Source of the DNA: Alviniconcha marisindica
Lineage: Eukaryota > Mollusca > Gastropoda > Provannidae
Direction: 5' to 3'
NCBI GenBank assembly: GCA_018857735.1
Contig: JABMCL010001555.1
Span: 938,501-1,002,500, forward strand
DNA length: 64,000 bases
The notes under the pieces were generated by a model, which saw nothing but the letters and a program-made list of their open reading frames with translations, had not been told where the DNA came from and did no database searches. Of this stretch, positions 42,421 through 55,300 are shown piece after piece. How positions within the stretch are numbered: the stretch's first letter is position 1; the number at the start of each line of letters is the position of its first letter. A program made the translations under genes and the position numbers.

Positions 42421-44232
42421 CAACATTGGGGGCAGGACCTCACACCAACGCCTGGAGAAAATATTAAATGAAGGGGACGTCAACCCAAGCAGCCCTTGCA
42501 ACAAAAAAACGACACTTGCTTAAAATCTGGGTTTTTTTCCACTGTCTTCAATACTTTTTATCTTTTATTTGGCAGAGGCTGAGGACATTTCTGAATCATT
42601 ATGACACAAAAGAGCTTAATGGTAACAACAGCTACTGAGCAAAAACTTAATTATCACATGAAAGGTCCACTACATGTGTGGTATTTCATACCACAAAATT
42701 TGACCACTGCCACTCAGTAAAAGTAAACATCATTCCCAGAATAGTTATTATTTTATTCTTGGGGTGCTGATAAAACCAAGATGTATGGAATCAAATGCAG
42801 CACACAATCCATGCTGCCTGTGATATCTAAATCTGATCAACCCAACAACTTAATGTATTCAGAACAGCAAAATCTGATTTTCTATTGAAAAGCTTACAAA
42901 AAAAGTTACATTCAGAACAAAGTTACACCCAAAAACATTAAATTTGTTTTTTAGGTTCAGATCTATCGCAATGAAGAAAGAACTTCTAATCTCAAAGTAT
43001 AAATGCTGCTTAACATACTGCACAGCAAAACAAAGTTGTCCGTCAAACTGTTGGAATCACTGATGCTCTGGCTTGCCCACCGCAGACTTCCACTGTTCTC
43101 TCTGTCCTCAATACAATGTACACCCACCATCTAAGCCATACTGTACAAATAATGGCTCACTTGCTTGCATGTCCAACCACCTTGTGCACCAACCTTCAAT
43201 ACCAGTAAGTCACTTGTGAAGGCAACGCTGAGCAGTATCAAAGCAGGCTGGCTGGACCCTAACACATAAATGCTTAAAGTGACCACTATTTTTTAATGAC
43301 GAAACACGGCAGGTGAATTTTCTGGGTAAGCCCCTTTTTCAAGCTACAAAACAACATTTGCATGTTGTGTTTTGTCATAATAAATTGCATTCTTTTGAAA
43401 CCTTTTATGTGTTTGGATCTTGTTTTGGAATGCTGGCAGTCATTCTCGTTTCAGATTTTCTGCAGGCTGGTTTGAATCACCTAACTCAGTATCTAAAATG
43501 TGGCAGACAGTGGGACTATGCACAAACTTGCGCTAGAAGGTTAAGCAACTTCTTAAAGCTACGTACAGATATGCATACGATTCTTGGAAATTGTAATCCT
43601 CTACGCAGCGCACTGTCACCTGTTTTGCTATCATTATTCTACACATTTTTAACTCCCTTATTATTAATGTGCCTTTGCCCACAGCCACTTACACCCCCCA
43701 CCCCAATTATTGAGACCGACTGTCATAGCCCTGATGGAGTTGCTGAAACGAGCTGTCATCCCGTCAACCAAACTCATCATGAGAAAACATTAAAAAACAA
43801 AACTGCTTGTCTGTTACACGCTTGTGATGTGGGGTTAAAACTAAGACAGGTCTGCTACCAGGGACAGTTCTTCTCTCAATGAGAAACCACATTTCATCAG
43901 GTCTTTTGTTCTGTCACACGACTCACAGCACTATGGGAAAAACAACAACCCCCAACAACAACCCCAAGGTGATTTACTACAGCTCAAGCTCTTTCACCAC
44001 ACAAGGTTACTTACTACATCACAACGGACAGGTACAAAGCATGGCAGACATTCACTGGAGCAGTGTTGTGGTGTAGAAGTCCAGAGTTGAGCAAGGAAAA
44101 CTAATTCTGTATTTGGCACATACACACACAAAAAATAAAAGGGAAAAAAATAAAAAAAGCCCCGGTGTTTTCCTCTTCCTCATCAATGGCCAATTGCTTC
44201 CATTCTCTCCCAGCAGCCCATCTTGTCCACCA

Positions 44233-44312
44233 TCACTTCCTCTTGAGCTTTTCCGGGTTGTTGGAAGCCATGTTTGAGAAATCTCGTAAGACATCACTGA
44301 AGGTATCGTCCC
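44233..44312 (-). CDS. ACAP2: ACAP terminal coding exon and stop
   Basis: The acceptor is GGCTTTTTCAG. It encodes [20 protein letters not shown] then EKLKRK and TGA (44233-44235 on the plus strand). The [15 protein letters not shown] tail is diagnostic of ACAPs. The protein stops a few residues earlier than vertebrate ACAP2, which continues after EKL. Confidence 0.93.
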
Positions 44313-47300
44313 CTGAAAAAGCCAAATCCAACAACTGTTGAAACACTTGAAAATTCTCTCCCAAATCCCCACCCCCTGCTGCACAGTTTACCTTAAGCTG
44401 GGTGAGAGCATGTGTGTGCAGCTGTTTTCCTGCACCATGTCCAGTCCACCATTATTCAAGCCACTGCATGTTAGCTGTAGGGGATCTTTTGGGGTCAGGA
44501 AAATCGTTTCAGCAGTCTCCATTCACAAATATTCTGGGAGTGACAAAACACCAGGGTATGCATCCTGCATGCATGCTTTCTGTATTTTATGTATTTGTTG
44601 TTGTCGAGATTAGGAGATTGTCATTTTGGCTGCTTTTTTCAGTTACACCAGTTCAAGATGGTATCCATGCACTTGGGAAAGCCCACATGAGCTCCACCCT
44701 GTCTCTCAGAAGTTTCCCCAGTGCTGCCTTTGAAACAGTTCCAACGTTTGTCTGACTGACAATGGTCTTTTCTCATCTTTTCGAGAAAGATCGTAGAGTG
44801 TGTTTCCTCTTTCGTCTTCCCTTCAGCGTAAAGTTGCTTTTTTCAAGGAAAGCCAGCAGAAGTAGTCATGCTGCATGCACAGACTTACACACAGCTGCAC
44901 GTTCACCTAACACAGCGTCCAACTGTTGCTGTGATAGTAATAATAATGGATGACTCTTATAAAGCACAAATCTTTTTGCAAAACAAAAACTCAACGCACT
45001 AGCACACACCATTCATGTATAGCAGTTTCTGACTGTATCTGAAGATGCCTGAGAACAACGACAAGGGTAGTATGTGGCAGAACTACAAATCAGCCTGAGG
45101 TGTATGTAACATTTTGAGCTATTTACATAATCTATGGTTACAGGAACAATCTACCTAGGTTTGTGACAAAACATTCAAACGATGACTCACCAGTGTTGAG
45201 GAAACCCTCGGACTCCTTCATCTCATCATTCAGCTTGGACAGTCGTAACCTGCAGCACAAGATGTTTTTCCTCCTGAAGAGCTGTTCAGCAAGCTGTGAA
45301 TGTTCTGTTGTATAGCACTAGTCTCTTGCATTACAATAAGTAATGCTCAGTTGGTCAGAAATCCACACTGGTTTGGTCCAGGATCTCACAGCACAAGCAC
45401 CAAGTGCCCCACTGCAGGAGCAGTGATCACAGCAAATTGTGCACTTTATCCAAAATAATTTCATTATCTAAGACCCAACCATCATTATCACCTACAGATC
45501 TCTTCTTGGTTTTCTTCCTCGATCACCTTGATAACTTACAATGTAACCCCCCCCCCCCCCCATGACCCATTAACAACTTACAATCTAACCCCCCCACCCC
45601 AATGACCCACTAACAACTTACAATGTTAACCCCCACCCCACCCCCAATCGATAACTTACAATGTAAACCCCACACCCCCAGTGTCCCACTAATAACCCTT
45701 AAATGTACCCCCCCCCCCCATGACAACTTACAATGTAACCCACCCCCACGTGCCACCCCCAATGACCCATTAACAACTTACAATGTTAACGCCCACCCCA
45801 TCCCCAACTGATAACTTACAATGTAACCCACCCCCACGTGCCACCCCCAATGACCCATTAACAACTTACAATGTTAACGCCCACCCCATCCTCAACTGAT
45901 AACTTACAATGTAAACCCCCACCCTCAGAGTCCAACTAATAACTTACAATGTACAACCCCTCCCCCACCTCAAAGCCCCACTGACTTACAAAAGTACCCC
46001 CACCCCTAATACCCCACTGGTAATTTACAATGTAAAGCCCCAACCCCAATGACAACTTACAATGTAAACCCCACCACATGGCCCCACTCATAACTTACAA
46101 TGTAAACCCCGCTCCCCAAGGCCCCACTAATAATTTACAATGTAAACCCTCCATCCACGGTGCCCCACTGATAATTTATAATGTATACTCCACACCCCAA
46201 GGCCCCACTAATAACTTACAATGTAAACCCCACACCCTCAAGCAAAGTCACAAGTGAATACTTACAAAGTGACAATGTCAGCATTGACAGCTTCCTCAGC
46301 GATCATCAGCGGGTCCTGAACAACAAAACCAGTCAGGCTACAGTCTCGAATGCATTAGTTTCATACACATCATGCTTCAAATTACCACTGCTGATGATCA
46401 AACAGCTACAAAAAATCCAGAAACCATCAATCAGTCAATCAATCAAAATAGCTTTTTTGCCACATGTCAAATAAAAATACACATGGAATGAGGTAGGGTG
46501 TTGTCAAGAGCATTCATAATCATACATTCACGATTATCAGGTTTTCACATGTGTATGTAAAATGATGTTAATGATGACCGGAAAATAAGGTTCACTGACC
46601 TTCCCAGAGAAGTTCTTCACTGTCTGGTCTGCGCCTCTCTTCAGGAACTGGCACACCTGACTGTGGACACAGAGCACAGAGGTTACAGCCACCTGCCTCC
46701 AGTCACACTTCACAAACAACTGACACACCTCACTGTGGATACAGCTTATTACAGCCACCTGCCTCCAGTCACACTTCACAAACAACTGACACACCTGACT
46801 GTGGACACGGCTTATTACAGCCACCTGCTTCCAGTCACACTTCACAAACAACTGACACACCTCACTGTGGATACAGCTTATTACAGCTACCTGCCTCCAG
46901 TCACACTTCACAAACAACTGATACAGCTGACTGTGGACACAGAGGTTACAGCCACCTGCCTCCAGTCACACTTCACAAACAACTGATACAGCTGACTGTG
47001 GACACAGAGGTTACAGCCACCTGCCTCCAGTCACACTTCACAAACAACTGACACACCTGACTGTGGATACAGCTTATTACAGCCACCTTCCTCCAGTCAC
47101 ACTTCACAAACAACTGACACACCTGACTGTGGACACGGCTTATTACAGCCACCTGCCTCCAGTCACACTTCACAAACAACAGACACACCTGATTGTGGAC
47201 ACAGCGGTTACAGCCACCTGCCTCCAGTCACACTTCACAAACAACTGACACACCTGACTGTGGACACGGCTTATTACAGCCACCTGCCTCCAGTCACACT

Positions 47301-50063
47301 TCACAAACAACAGACACACCTGATTGTGGACACAGCGGTTACAGCCACCTGCCTCCAGTCACACTTCACAAACAACTGACACACCTGACTGTGGACACGG
47401 CTTATTACAGCCACCTGCCTCCAGTCACACTTCACAAACAACTGACACACCTGACTGGACATCACAGAGGTGTAGGCTACAATAACCTGCATCCCGTATT
47501 CTGGATCTATGCAGAATTCATTTCTGGAATTCGGACAGACAGTGCAGATTTTGTCGTCCTGAGCTGGGAGACAAACTGTCAATGGATTGGGAAATAAGGG
47601 GAAAAAGACAATTATGCTGACAAGAAAAACGCAAACCCTTACAGCTGATTCATCAAAGTACCCCTCAAGGTACCTGAACCCACCTTGCCAGAGGCTACCC
47701 CATGTTGTTATGCAAGAAACTTTTCAAGCAGGTCAGCACATTACCAACCCACCACACCCCACAGGCAGAACCTATTCATGCCTTTTTCACAGGCTAGGCC
47801 TTGTTACCAGTGCTGTAATGGCTTGTCTGATGCTTTCTCACCAGACTCCATTTTCCTGGAAATATCCCCCACAACACCGTAAGGTTTGCTACAGTTACAA
47901 AGCAATTCAAAGCAATTATTTATTCAACGTCAACTTTTGCACGGGCTGCTTCTGGAGGCAAGGACACTGCCATGTCTGGTGTGATGCTTTCTCGCTAGAC
48001 TCTACTTTCACAGAAGCATCCCCCTGTAACACTAGAAACCTGACAGCACCACTGTTCAAAACAATGATTCCAGACCATCTTCCTTGAAAGGATGAGAGAG
48101 AGCCACCATCAGTCAGACAAACACCAGGACCATTTCAAAGGCAACATTAGGGAAACTTCGGAGAGGTGGGAAGGAGTGCACATGGGCTTTCCGAGTGCAT
48201 ACCATCTTGAACTGAACTCGAAGCAATTCTTTAGTCAAGGCCATGGTTCAGAGAAGAAGAAGAAAATGAATGCATGAGAATTTTAGCGACCTGACAACCA
48301 CAGCACGCTCAACACGTATGGCGCCAGACATAAAACAAGCACAGGAAGACAACGAAGGCCTACCCTGTGGCACCCAGACACAAGACATACACAGGAAGAC
48401 GACGAAGGCCTACCCTGTGGCACCCAGACACAAGACATACACAGGAAGATGATGAAGGCCTACCCTGTGGCACCCAGACACAAGACACACACAGGAAGAC
48501 GACGAAGGCCTACCCTGTGGCACCCAGACACAAGACATACACAGGAAGACGACGAAGGCCTACCCTGTGGCACCCAGACACAAGACATACACAGGAAGAC
48601 GACGAAGGCCTACCCTGTGGCACCCAGACACAAGACATACACAGGAAGACGAGAAGGCCTACCCTGTGGCACCCAGACACAAGACATACACAGGAAGACG
48701 ACGAAGGCCTACCCTGTGGCACCCAGACACAAGACATACACAGGAAGACGACGAAGGCCTACCCTGTGGCACCCAGACACAAGACATACACAGGAAGATG
48801 ATGAAGGCCTACCCTGTGGCACCCAGACACAAGACACACACAGGAAGACGACGAAGGCCTACCCTGTGGCACCCAGACACAAGACATACACAGGAAGACG
48901 ACGAAGGCCTACCCTGTGGCACCCAGACACAAGACATACACAGGAAGACGACGAAGGCCTACCCTGTGGCACCCAGACACAAGACACACACAGGAAGACG
49001 ACGAAGGCCTACCCTGTGGCACCCAGACACAAGACATACACAGGAAGACGACGAAGGCCTACCCTGTGGCACCCAGACACAAGACATACACAGGAAGACG
49101 ACGAAGGCCTACCCTGTGGCACCCAGACACAAGACATACACAGGAAGACGACGAAGGCCAACCCTGTGGCACCCAGACACAAGACATACACAGGAAGACG
49201 ACGAAGGCCTACCCTGTGGCACCCAGACACAAGACATACACAGGAAGACGACAAAGGCCTACCCCGTGTCACCCAGACACAAGGCGAATGCAGGAAGATG
49301 ACAAAGGCCTACCCCATGTCACCCAGACACAAGGCGAATGCAGGAAGATGACAAAGGCCTACCCTGTGTCACCCAGACACACACAAATGCAGGAAGATGA
49401 TGAAGGCCTACCCTGTATCACCCAGACACAGACAAATGCAGGAAGATGATGAAGGCCTACCCTGTGTCACCCTGACACAGACAAATGCAGGAAGGCGTTA
49501 AGACCTACCCTGTGTCACCCAGACACAGACAAATGCAGCAAGATGACAAAAAAGGCTTACCCTGTGGCACCCAGAAACAGACAAATGCAGGAAGATAACA
49601 AATGCCTACCCCATGGCACCAGACACAAATGCAAGAAGGCGTTGAAGACTTACCCTGTGGCACCCAGACACACCGACAAATGCAGGAAGATGACAAAAAA
49701 GGCTTACCCTGTGGCACCCAGACACAGACAAATACAGGAAGATAAAAAAGGCCTACCCTGTGTTTCCCAGCTGTGTGGCATGATGGAGAGGGGTTCGTCC
49801 CAGTCTGTCCCTCCTGTCCAGCTTGGCACCGTTCAGCAACAGGAACTCGCAGGCTGCCAGGGATCCCTGAAATGCAACACTGGGAACCTGAGATCTGGGA
49901 ACCTGAAGCTCAGCTTCACTTGTCTGATAAGAAGCACTCTGTAAAACTGCAATGGTGTAAAGAAGCGTGAATGACAGAGAGAAAGGTATATAATTTGGAG
50001 TAGAAGTTTTCAAAGCCAAGACATGCTTGGACTTTGTTATACTTTCTCTCTCTCTCTCTCTCT

Positions 50064-50094
<31 letters not shown>

Positions 50095-52253
50095 TCAGGG
50101 AAAGGGTTAACAGGAAGAAGTTCAAGGGAAAGGGTTCACAGGAAGAAGTTCAAGGGAAAGGGTTAACAGGAAGAAGTACACCACAGCAGCACAACAAAAC
50201 AACTGACCGTTTCCACCGCCTTCATGATGGGGGTCTTGTCTTCATCGTCCGCGTTGACCCAGTTGGGATCGGCGCCATTGGCCAGAGCTTCCAACATGAC
50301 GGGCAGGTTCCTGGCCTCAGCTGCTTTGTACAGCAAGAGGTTTGGGTCCAGCTTGCTCATGTCCTCCCATGACGTTGTCGGTGCCTCCTCCACCCCTTCC
50401 TCGCCAGCTGAGTCATCTGAGCTCTCTAGCTCCAGCTCTGTGGAGGAGGCAGCAGAAAGTTGAGGGTTTCACATCCGGTAAGCAGTACAGGCCTTCGGAC
50501 ACCCAGCACCAGTTTTCAAAGACTGATTTTTTTTCCTTTTCTTTTTTTCTGAGCATCTTCCACCTTCCATCACATTACCCCACCCACACAAGATTTTTTT
50601 TAATTTAATTTAATTTCTGAGCTCCCCTCCTCCTCCCCTCCATTACATTACCCCCCCCCCCCCCCCCCCCCAACCCTCCTCACCCCTCCCACCAACACAC
50701 ACCTCATAAGAAACCCCAACCACCACCACAGACAAAACCACCCAGTCCTTATTACCGCTGACCTCTGCAGGGACAGTGGTGTGGGCCAGGTCCTGTGCAG
50801 GGGAGACACGCAATAAGGTGGTCCCACTCACAGACTGGACCGTGGTCCGTTGATAATAAGGACCCCGACCCCAGCCCCAACCCAGCGTCGCGAACAAAAG
50901 CAGGCCTCAGAGGGCTGGTGGTCTCTAACTGGCCGTGTTCTTTCAGGGATTTGTGCAGAACCCGTCTGAGTGCCAGGGATGGTCAGTGTTCTTGGACATT
51001 CAACGTCTTGTCAAGCACGCAGGCTCACCTCAGGACAAATGTAGGGACGTGCGTGCGTTCACTTACACTGCACCCCATTCCAGTGCGCAGGCAAGCGTCC
51101 TTACAGCCTTGTTTGACTGTCAGTGTCACGGTCACACACACTTCGTGCTGTTGATTAATCTCTTGCTCTTCTGCCTTAAATGTTGTTGCTCCTTCTGTCT
51201 TGTCGTCTTCGTGCCAATGGCCCTTTCTCTTGACTTTCTTTTGGCAGAAAATTCTCCAATATCTTTTAAGAGAGTTTTCTTGCTTTGCATGGCTCTTTGT
51301 TTCACTGTCCTGGTCACACACACTTCGTGCTGTTGATCTCTTGCTCTCCCGCCTTAAATCACGTTGCTCCTGTTTTGTCATCTTCGTGCCAATGGCCTTG
51401 ACTTTCTTTTGGCAGAAAATTCTCCAGTATTTTTTAAGAGAGTTTTTTGTTTGTTTGTTTGTTTGTTTGACTCTTGTTGAGCAGCTGGATGATAGTATAT
51501 TAATATAATTTTGAATTTGGTTGCTGTTGTTTCTGTCTATTCCTTTTCTGTTAAAAAAAATCATAAACAAATCTGGTACTGAGAAATCAGAAGGAAGGAT
51601 AAATACACAGCATTTTGAATGAGAGTAATATCAGAAAGAGTAACTCTTTGAAAATTTGTGTCTGCTGTTTGTGTAGGTTTCATTTTATATTTGTGGTTGA
51701 ACTGATTTTGTAGACTTGACTTAAAAAAAAAAAAGACTTGACTTGTAGACTTGACTTGAATAAGGGAATATGAGAAGAGTTGTGAACAGTTTTGAAATGT
51801 GTGTTTAATTATGACAGTGTCTGATCATCCTGAGGTGACCCTGTGGTTGACAGCACATTAAAATTCATTCACCGTAACACCTTGTTTCACTGCCACACTC
51901 ACTATGTCTACCAAAAACATCATTCACTAAACTTGTGTAAATGGTAAACAACCTTCACCACTAACACAAGCAATGGAGGAAGCAGCTACGTCGTTAACGC
52001 CTCAAAACCCAAACCAGCTTAATGATAAACAATGCCTTTACTTCTGAAACACTAGCACCAAACTAAAAAACAAATGACTAAAAAAAAAAAAAAAAGCCTT
52101 AATAAAAAGGCAAAAATCTAATTATGACCCCCAAAATATGGAAACATAATAAACAAATTCATATCGAATACAAAACAGGTGTTTTATATATATAAGTTAA
52201 AATACAAAAAAGAGAATAAAAAAATAGGGAAAATAATACTAGCCTGAGAGAGC

Positions 52254-52332
<79 letters not shown>

Positions 52333-55300
52333 CTTGCATATATGACACTGTACAAAGCACTGAAAATCATGACACCCAAAGCAACTCTACCAAACAACTG
52401 TCTTACAGGAGAAGCACAGGAGAGTGCTAGCAGAATTTCTAGTTTTATGTTCAGCGCTTGCATGGTCACTGAAATCCAGCAAAAGAGGGAAGATCCCCCC
52501 CCACCCCAACACTCCACCCACCTCAAAGTCCGAAGTTTCATATACAGGAGTTTAGTGAAAAGAAAACCAATCCACATCAAGTGAATATATTTAAGCAAAA
52601 ATAGTACTCCTGATGAAACCATCAAACCATACAGGATTTAAAAAAAGAAAAAGAACAACAGCCAGTACTGATAAGAACACACAAATAACCATTCAAAAAA
52701 GAAAAAAGAAAGATAAATAAAAATAAAATAAAAAAATCACACACACACACACACACGCACACACTATGAAGAAAGTCAAACAGACGTCACTGTGAAGAGA
52801 ACAGTATTCAAACAGAGCGGCAAGACTCTCTTCAATGTGCGTGTTAGCAGGCAACAACAGTCAGAGACATGATTGTGAGGGATGAGAAACAGACATCAGA
52901 GAAAGCAGCAAACCATTATGAGGAGGAAAGGCAAGGTACCACGACATGCAAAAAAAGTGTGGCAATCTCTGCAGCGCAAACATTAGCAGGCAACAACAAT
53001 CACACAAGTGCATGAGAGGAGAGGAAAGATTCAACCGACTAGGCAAAGCTGCATCGAATCGACTGCTTCTTCAACAAACACGGGTGAACCTTTCTACATA
53101 TACATGTAATAGACACCAAATACACATAGTTCCTATATATATATATACACACTACTTGACTAGAGGGTCTTGATACATGAACAGTATTAACATTCTTTAT
53201 TCTTCTCTCTGAGCATGCTCTATAGCGTAAAAGAAATATTTACCTTTTTGTTTCTGGGTACAAGAATTTTACACATAATGTCTTTTCTCAGTTCTACTAT
53301 TATTATTTTCTAGCTCTAATCTTTATTTATTTTTTATTCTACCTGTGTATCAGTGCATTTCCAAACATCAAAAGTGCATAACAATTTATTTATTTTTTGA
53401 AAGAAAAAAGAAGAAAAAAAGGTAAAAGAAGCACAACAGCGAAGCAGAGTTTTCAGTTCCAAAAACTTTGATACCTGATAGTTTGCTCCCTGAATCTAGC
53501 GACAAGTCTGGAAATGTTGCTGGCCACCGAGAAAGCAGCAGGGAGGGGACAGAAAGAAGCAGGTTTTGTTACCCAAAGGGAAAGCAAAAGCATTCTGGAT
53601 TGGGTTTTTTCATCTTCCTTCCTGCACAGTCTATTTTTCCTTCAAGGTGATTACGCACATATACCTTCATTGATCGAAACACAATAATGTGCAGCATCCC
53701 TCATAAAAATTGACTGATACTGTATAACTGTACACATTGTGATGATTTATTTTTGGTGGGTTGTTTGTTTTGTTTGCTCGTTTGTTATTATTGCTACTGC
53801 CTTTGATGAGTGAGTTGACACTGACTTTCCTGTAACGGGATGAATAAAGTATTCTGTATTCTGTAACACACAACACAGCCTGCTACTGAACGACCAACGG
53901 TTTTGATTGATGATCGCTTATATAGTGCTGTTCTCCGCTCTCTTGAGCAGACTCACTGCGCTCGCATGCAGTTCTACATGAGTGACTAGCTTTCTATAGC
54001 GCGTTTTTTTGAATATCCACCGAAGTGGTGTACTTACAGCGCTGGCATGGCTGGTGCCACATGAAACTGCTGCCGTCTTGGCGCAAGTCTGTGTACACCA
54101 TAAACCATGCTCCATGTCACTTCATGCAAAGCCACATACGTAAGGTGTATGCGTGTTTAACTGTAACCTGCCACCTGCCACCTGCACTTTTGGCAGAATG
54201 ACCAGGATCTTTTACGTGCTACTGTGGTAACACAGGGGTGGAACGGATATAAAAATAAGAGTCAGCACAGAAAGTCGACCCTGGAGAAGAAAATTCTCCC
54301 ACCGCTCCTGCAGGGATTTGAACCCGCGACCTTTCAATCACAAGTCCAGTGCTCTAACCACTGAGCTATCCCCCCACCCCCCAACGTGAATGTAAGCGGA
54401 CGTAGAAAATAATCTGTCCCCTCTCAACAGCTCTCCATTGATGCTGTCGATGACAAAGACATGTCCAAATCAACAACAATTCTGTCCGGTAAGTCTGCTT
54501 ATAAAGTTATTATGAGCATAACAAGTAATAATGCCTTGATGTTCTTGTTGCATGTTTTTAAGCAATACAGTAATAACCCTTCAGCAGTTAGGGGAAAAGC
54601 CTGTGGGGGATGATTTATTAAAGCATTTTGACTTGACTGTTGTAACACTGATCATTGTAACACCACCACTGCACATTTTCTGAAGTTTCAGCCCAGCTGA
54701 CATCTTTGCTTGAAGTCCAAGCCATTATCGCTTTATCTCAGCAGGTTTGTATTTTATAAAGGCGGTGTTCTTGAGAGAGTTTGCATATATTTACAACTTT
54801 GTAGGCTGTTTGTCTGAATGGAATGAACAGGCTATAACTGCACACAAGGCAGTCACCCAGGACTACACAGTCTGCTGGTCAGCCTCAGTCACCCAGGACT
54901 ACACAGTCTGCTGGTCAGCCTCAGTCACCCAGGACTACACAGTCTGCTGGTCAGCCTCAGTCACCCTGGACTACACAATCTGTGCAGGTCAGCCTCAGTC
55001 ACCCTGGACTACACAATCTGTGCAGGTCAGCCTCAGTCACCCTGGACTACACAATCTGTGCAGGTCAGCCTCAGTCACCCTGGACTACACAGTCTGTGCC
55101 AGTCAGCCTCAGTCACCCAGGACTACACAGTCTGCTGGTCAGCATCAGTCACCCAGTCCATGCTGGTCAGCCTCAGTCACCCAGGACAACAATCTATGCT
55201 GGTCAGCCTCAGTCACCCAGGACTACAGTCTGCTGGTCAGCCTCAGTTACCCAGGACTGCACAGTCTGTGCCGGTCAGCTTCAGTCACCCAGGACTACAG

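Larger units (their letters stand above)
34630..44232 (-). other. Presumed 3' UTR / 3' flank of the ACAP gene
   Basis: There is no coding exon in these 9.6 kb. On the minus (sense) strand the sequence is T-rich, as is the presumed 3' region at 1-10.5 kb on the plus strand. Minus-strand AATAAA candidates occur at several points, the most distal near 34632 (tttatt on plus), which would put two convergent gene ends only about 0.5 kb apart. It contains three minisatellites (38.64-39.24, 39.54-40.2 and 41.06-41.57 kb) and a dispersed repeat at 42.2 kb. The real poly(A) site cannot be read from sequence alone. Confidence 0.4.
50730..54380. other. ACAP intron sequence
   Basis: No ACAP exon recognised. 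Contains an imperfect 185-bp duplication (51120-51290 versus 51305-51480, sharing GTGCCAATGGCC and TTTTGGCAGAAAATTCTCCA), a (GA)n tract, a second local duplication near 52830 and 52975 (TTAGCAGGCAACAACA), and retroelement fragments. Confidence 0.5.

Noticed and set aside
43313..43882. Plus-strand 189-codon ORF, the longest non-repetitive one
   Set aside because: Antisense in the presumed ACAP 3' region, with no recognisable domain, no splice-consistent context and AT-rich composition. Kept only as something to check in RNA-seq.
48449..49449. Open frames of 177-300 codons with repeats of [19 protein letters not shown] type
   Set aside because: The 50-bp minisatellite simply lacks stops in any plus frame; the frame cycles every unit and no start, splice or homologue supports translation.
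48318..49756. CRISPR-like array
   Set aside because: Regular repeats, but no unique spacers; the whole unit repeats, and the DNA is eukaryotic.
50768..50797. 30-bp micro-exon between CTGCACAG and GTCAGC on the minus strand
   Set aside because: Phase would permit it, but the exons at 56458 and 50437 already join correctly and family proteins have no extra segment there.
53912..54372. A functional tRNA gene
   Set aside because: The A and B boxes belong to a SINE head; the acceptor and anticodon stems do not pair as in a tRNA and the element continues for 380 bp.
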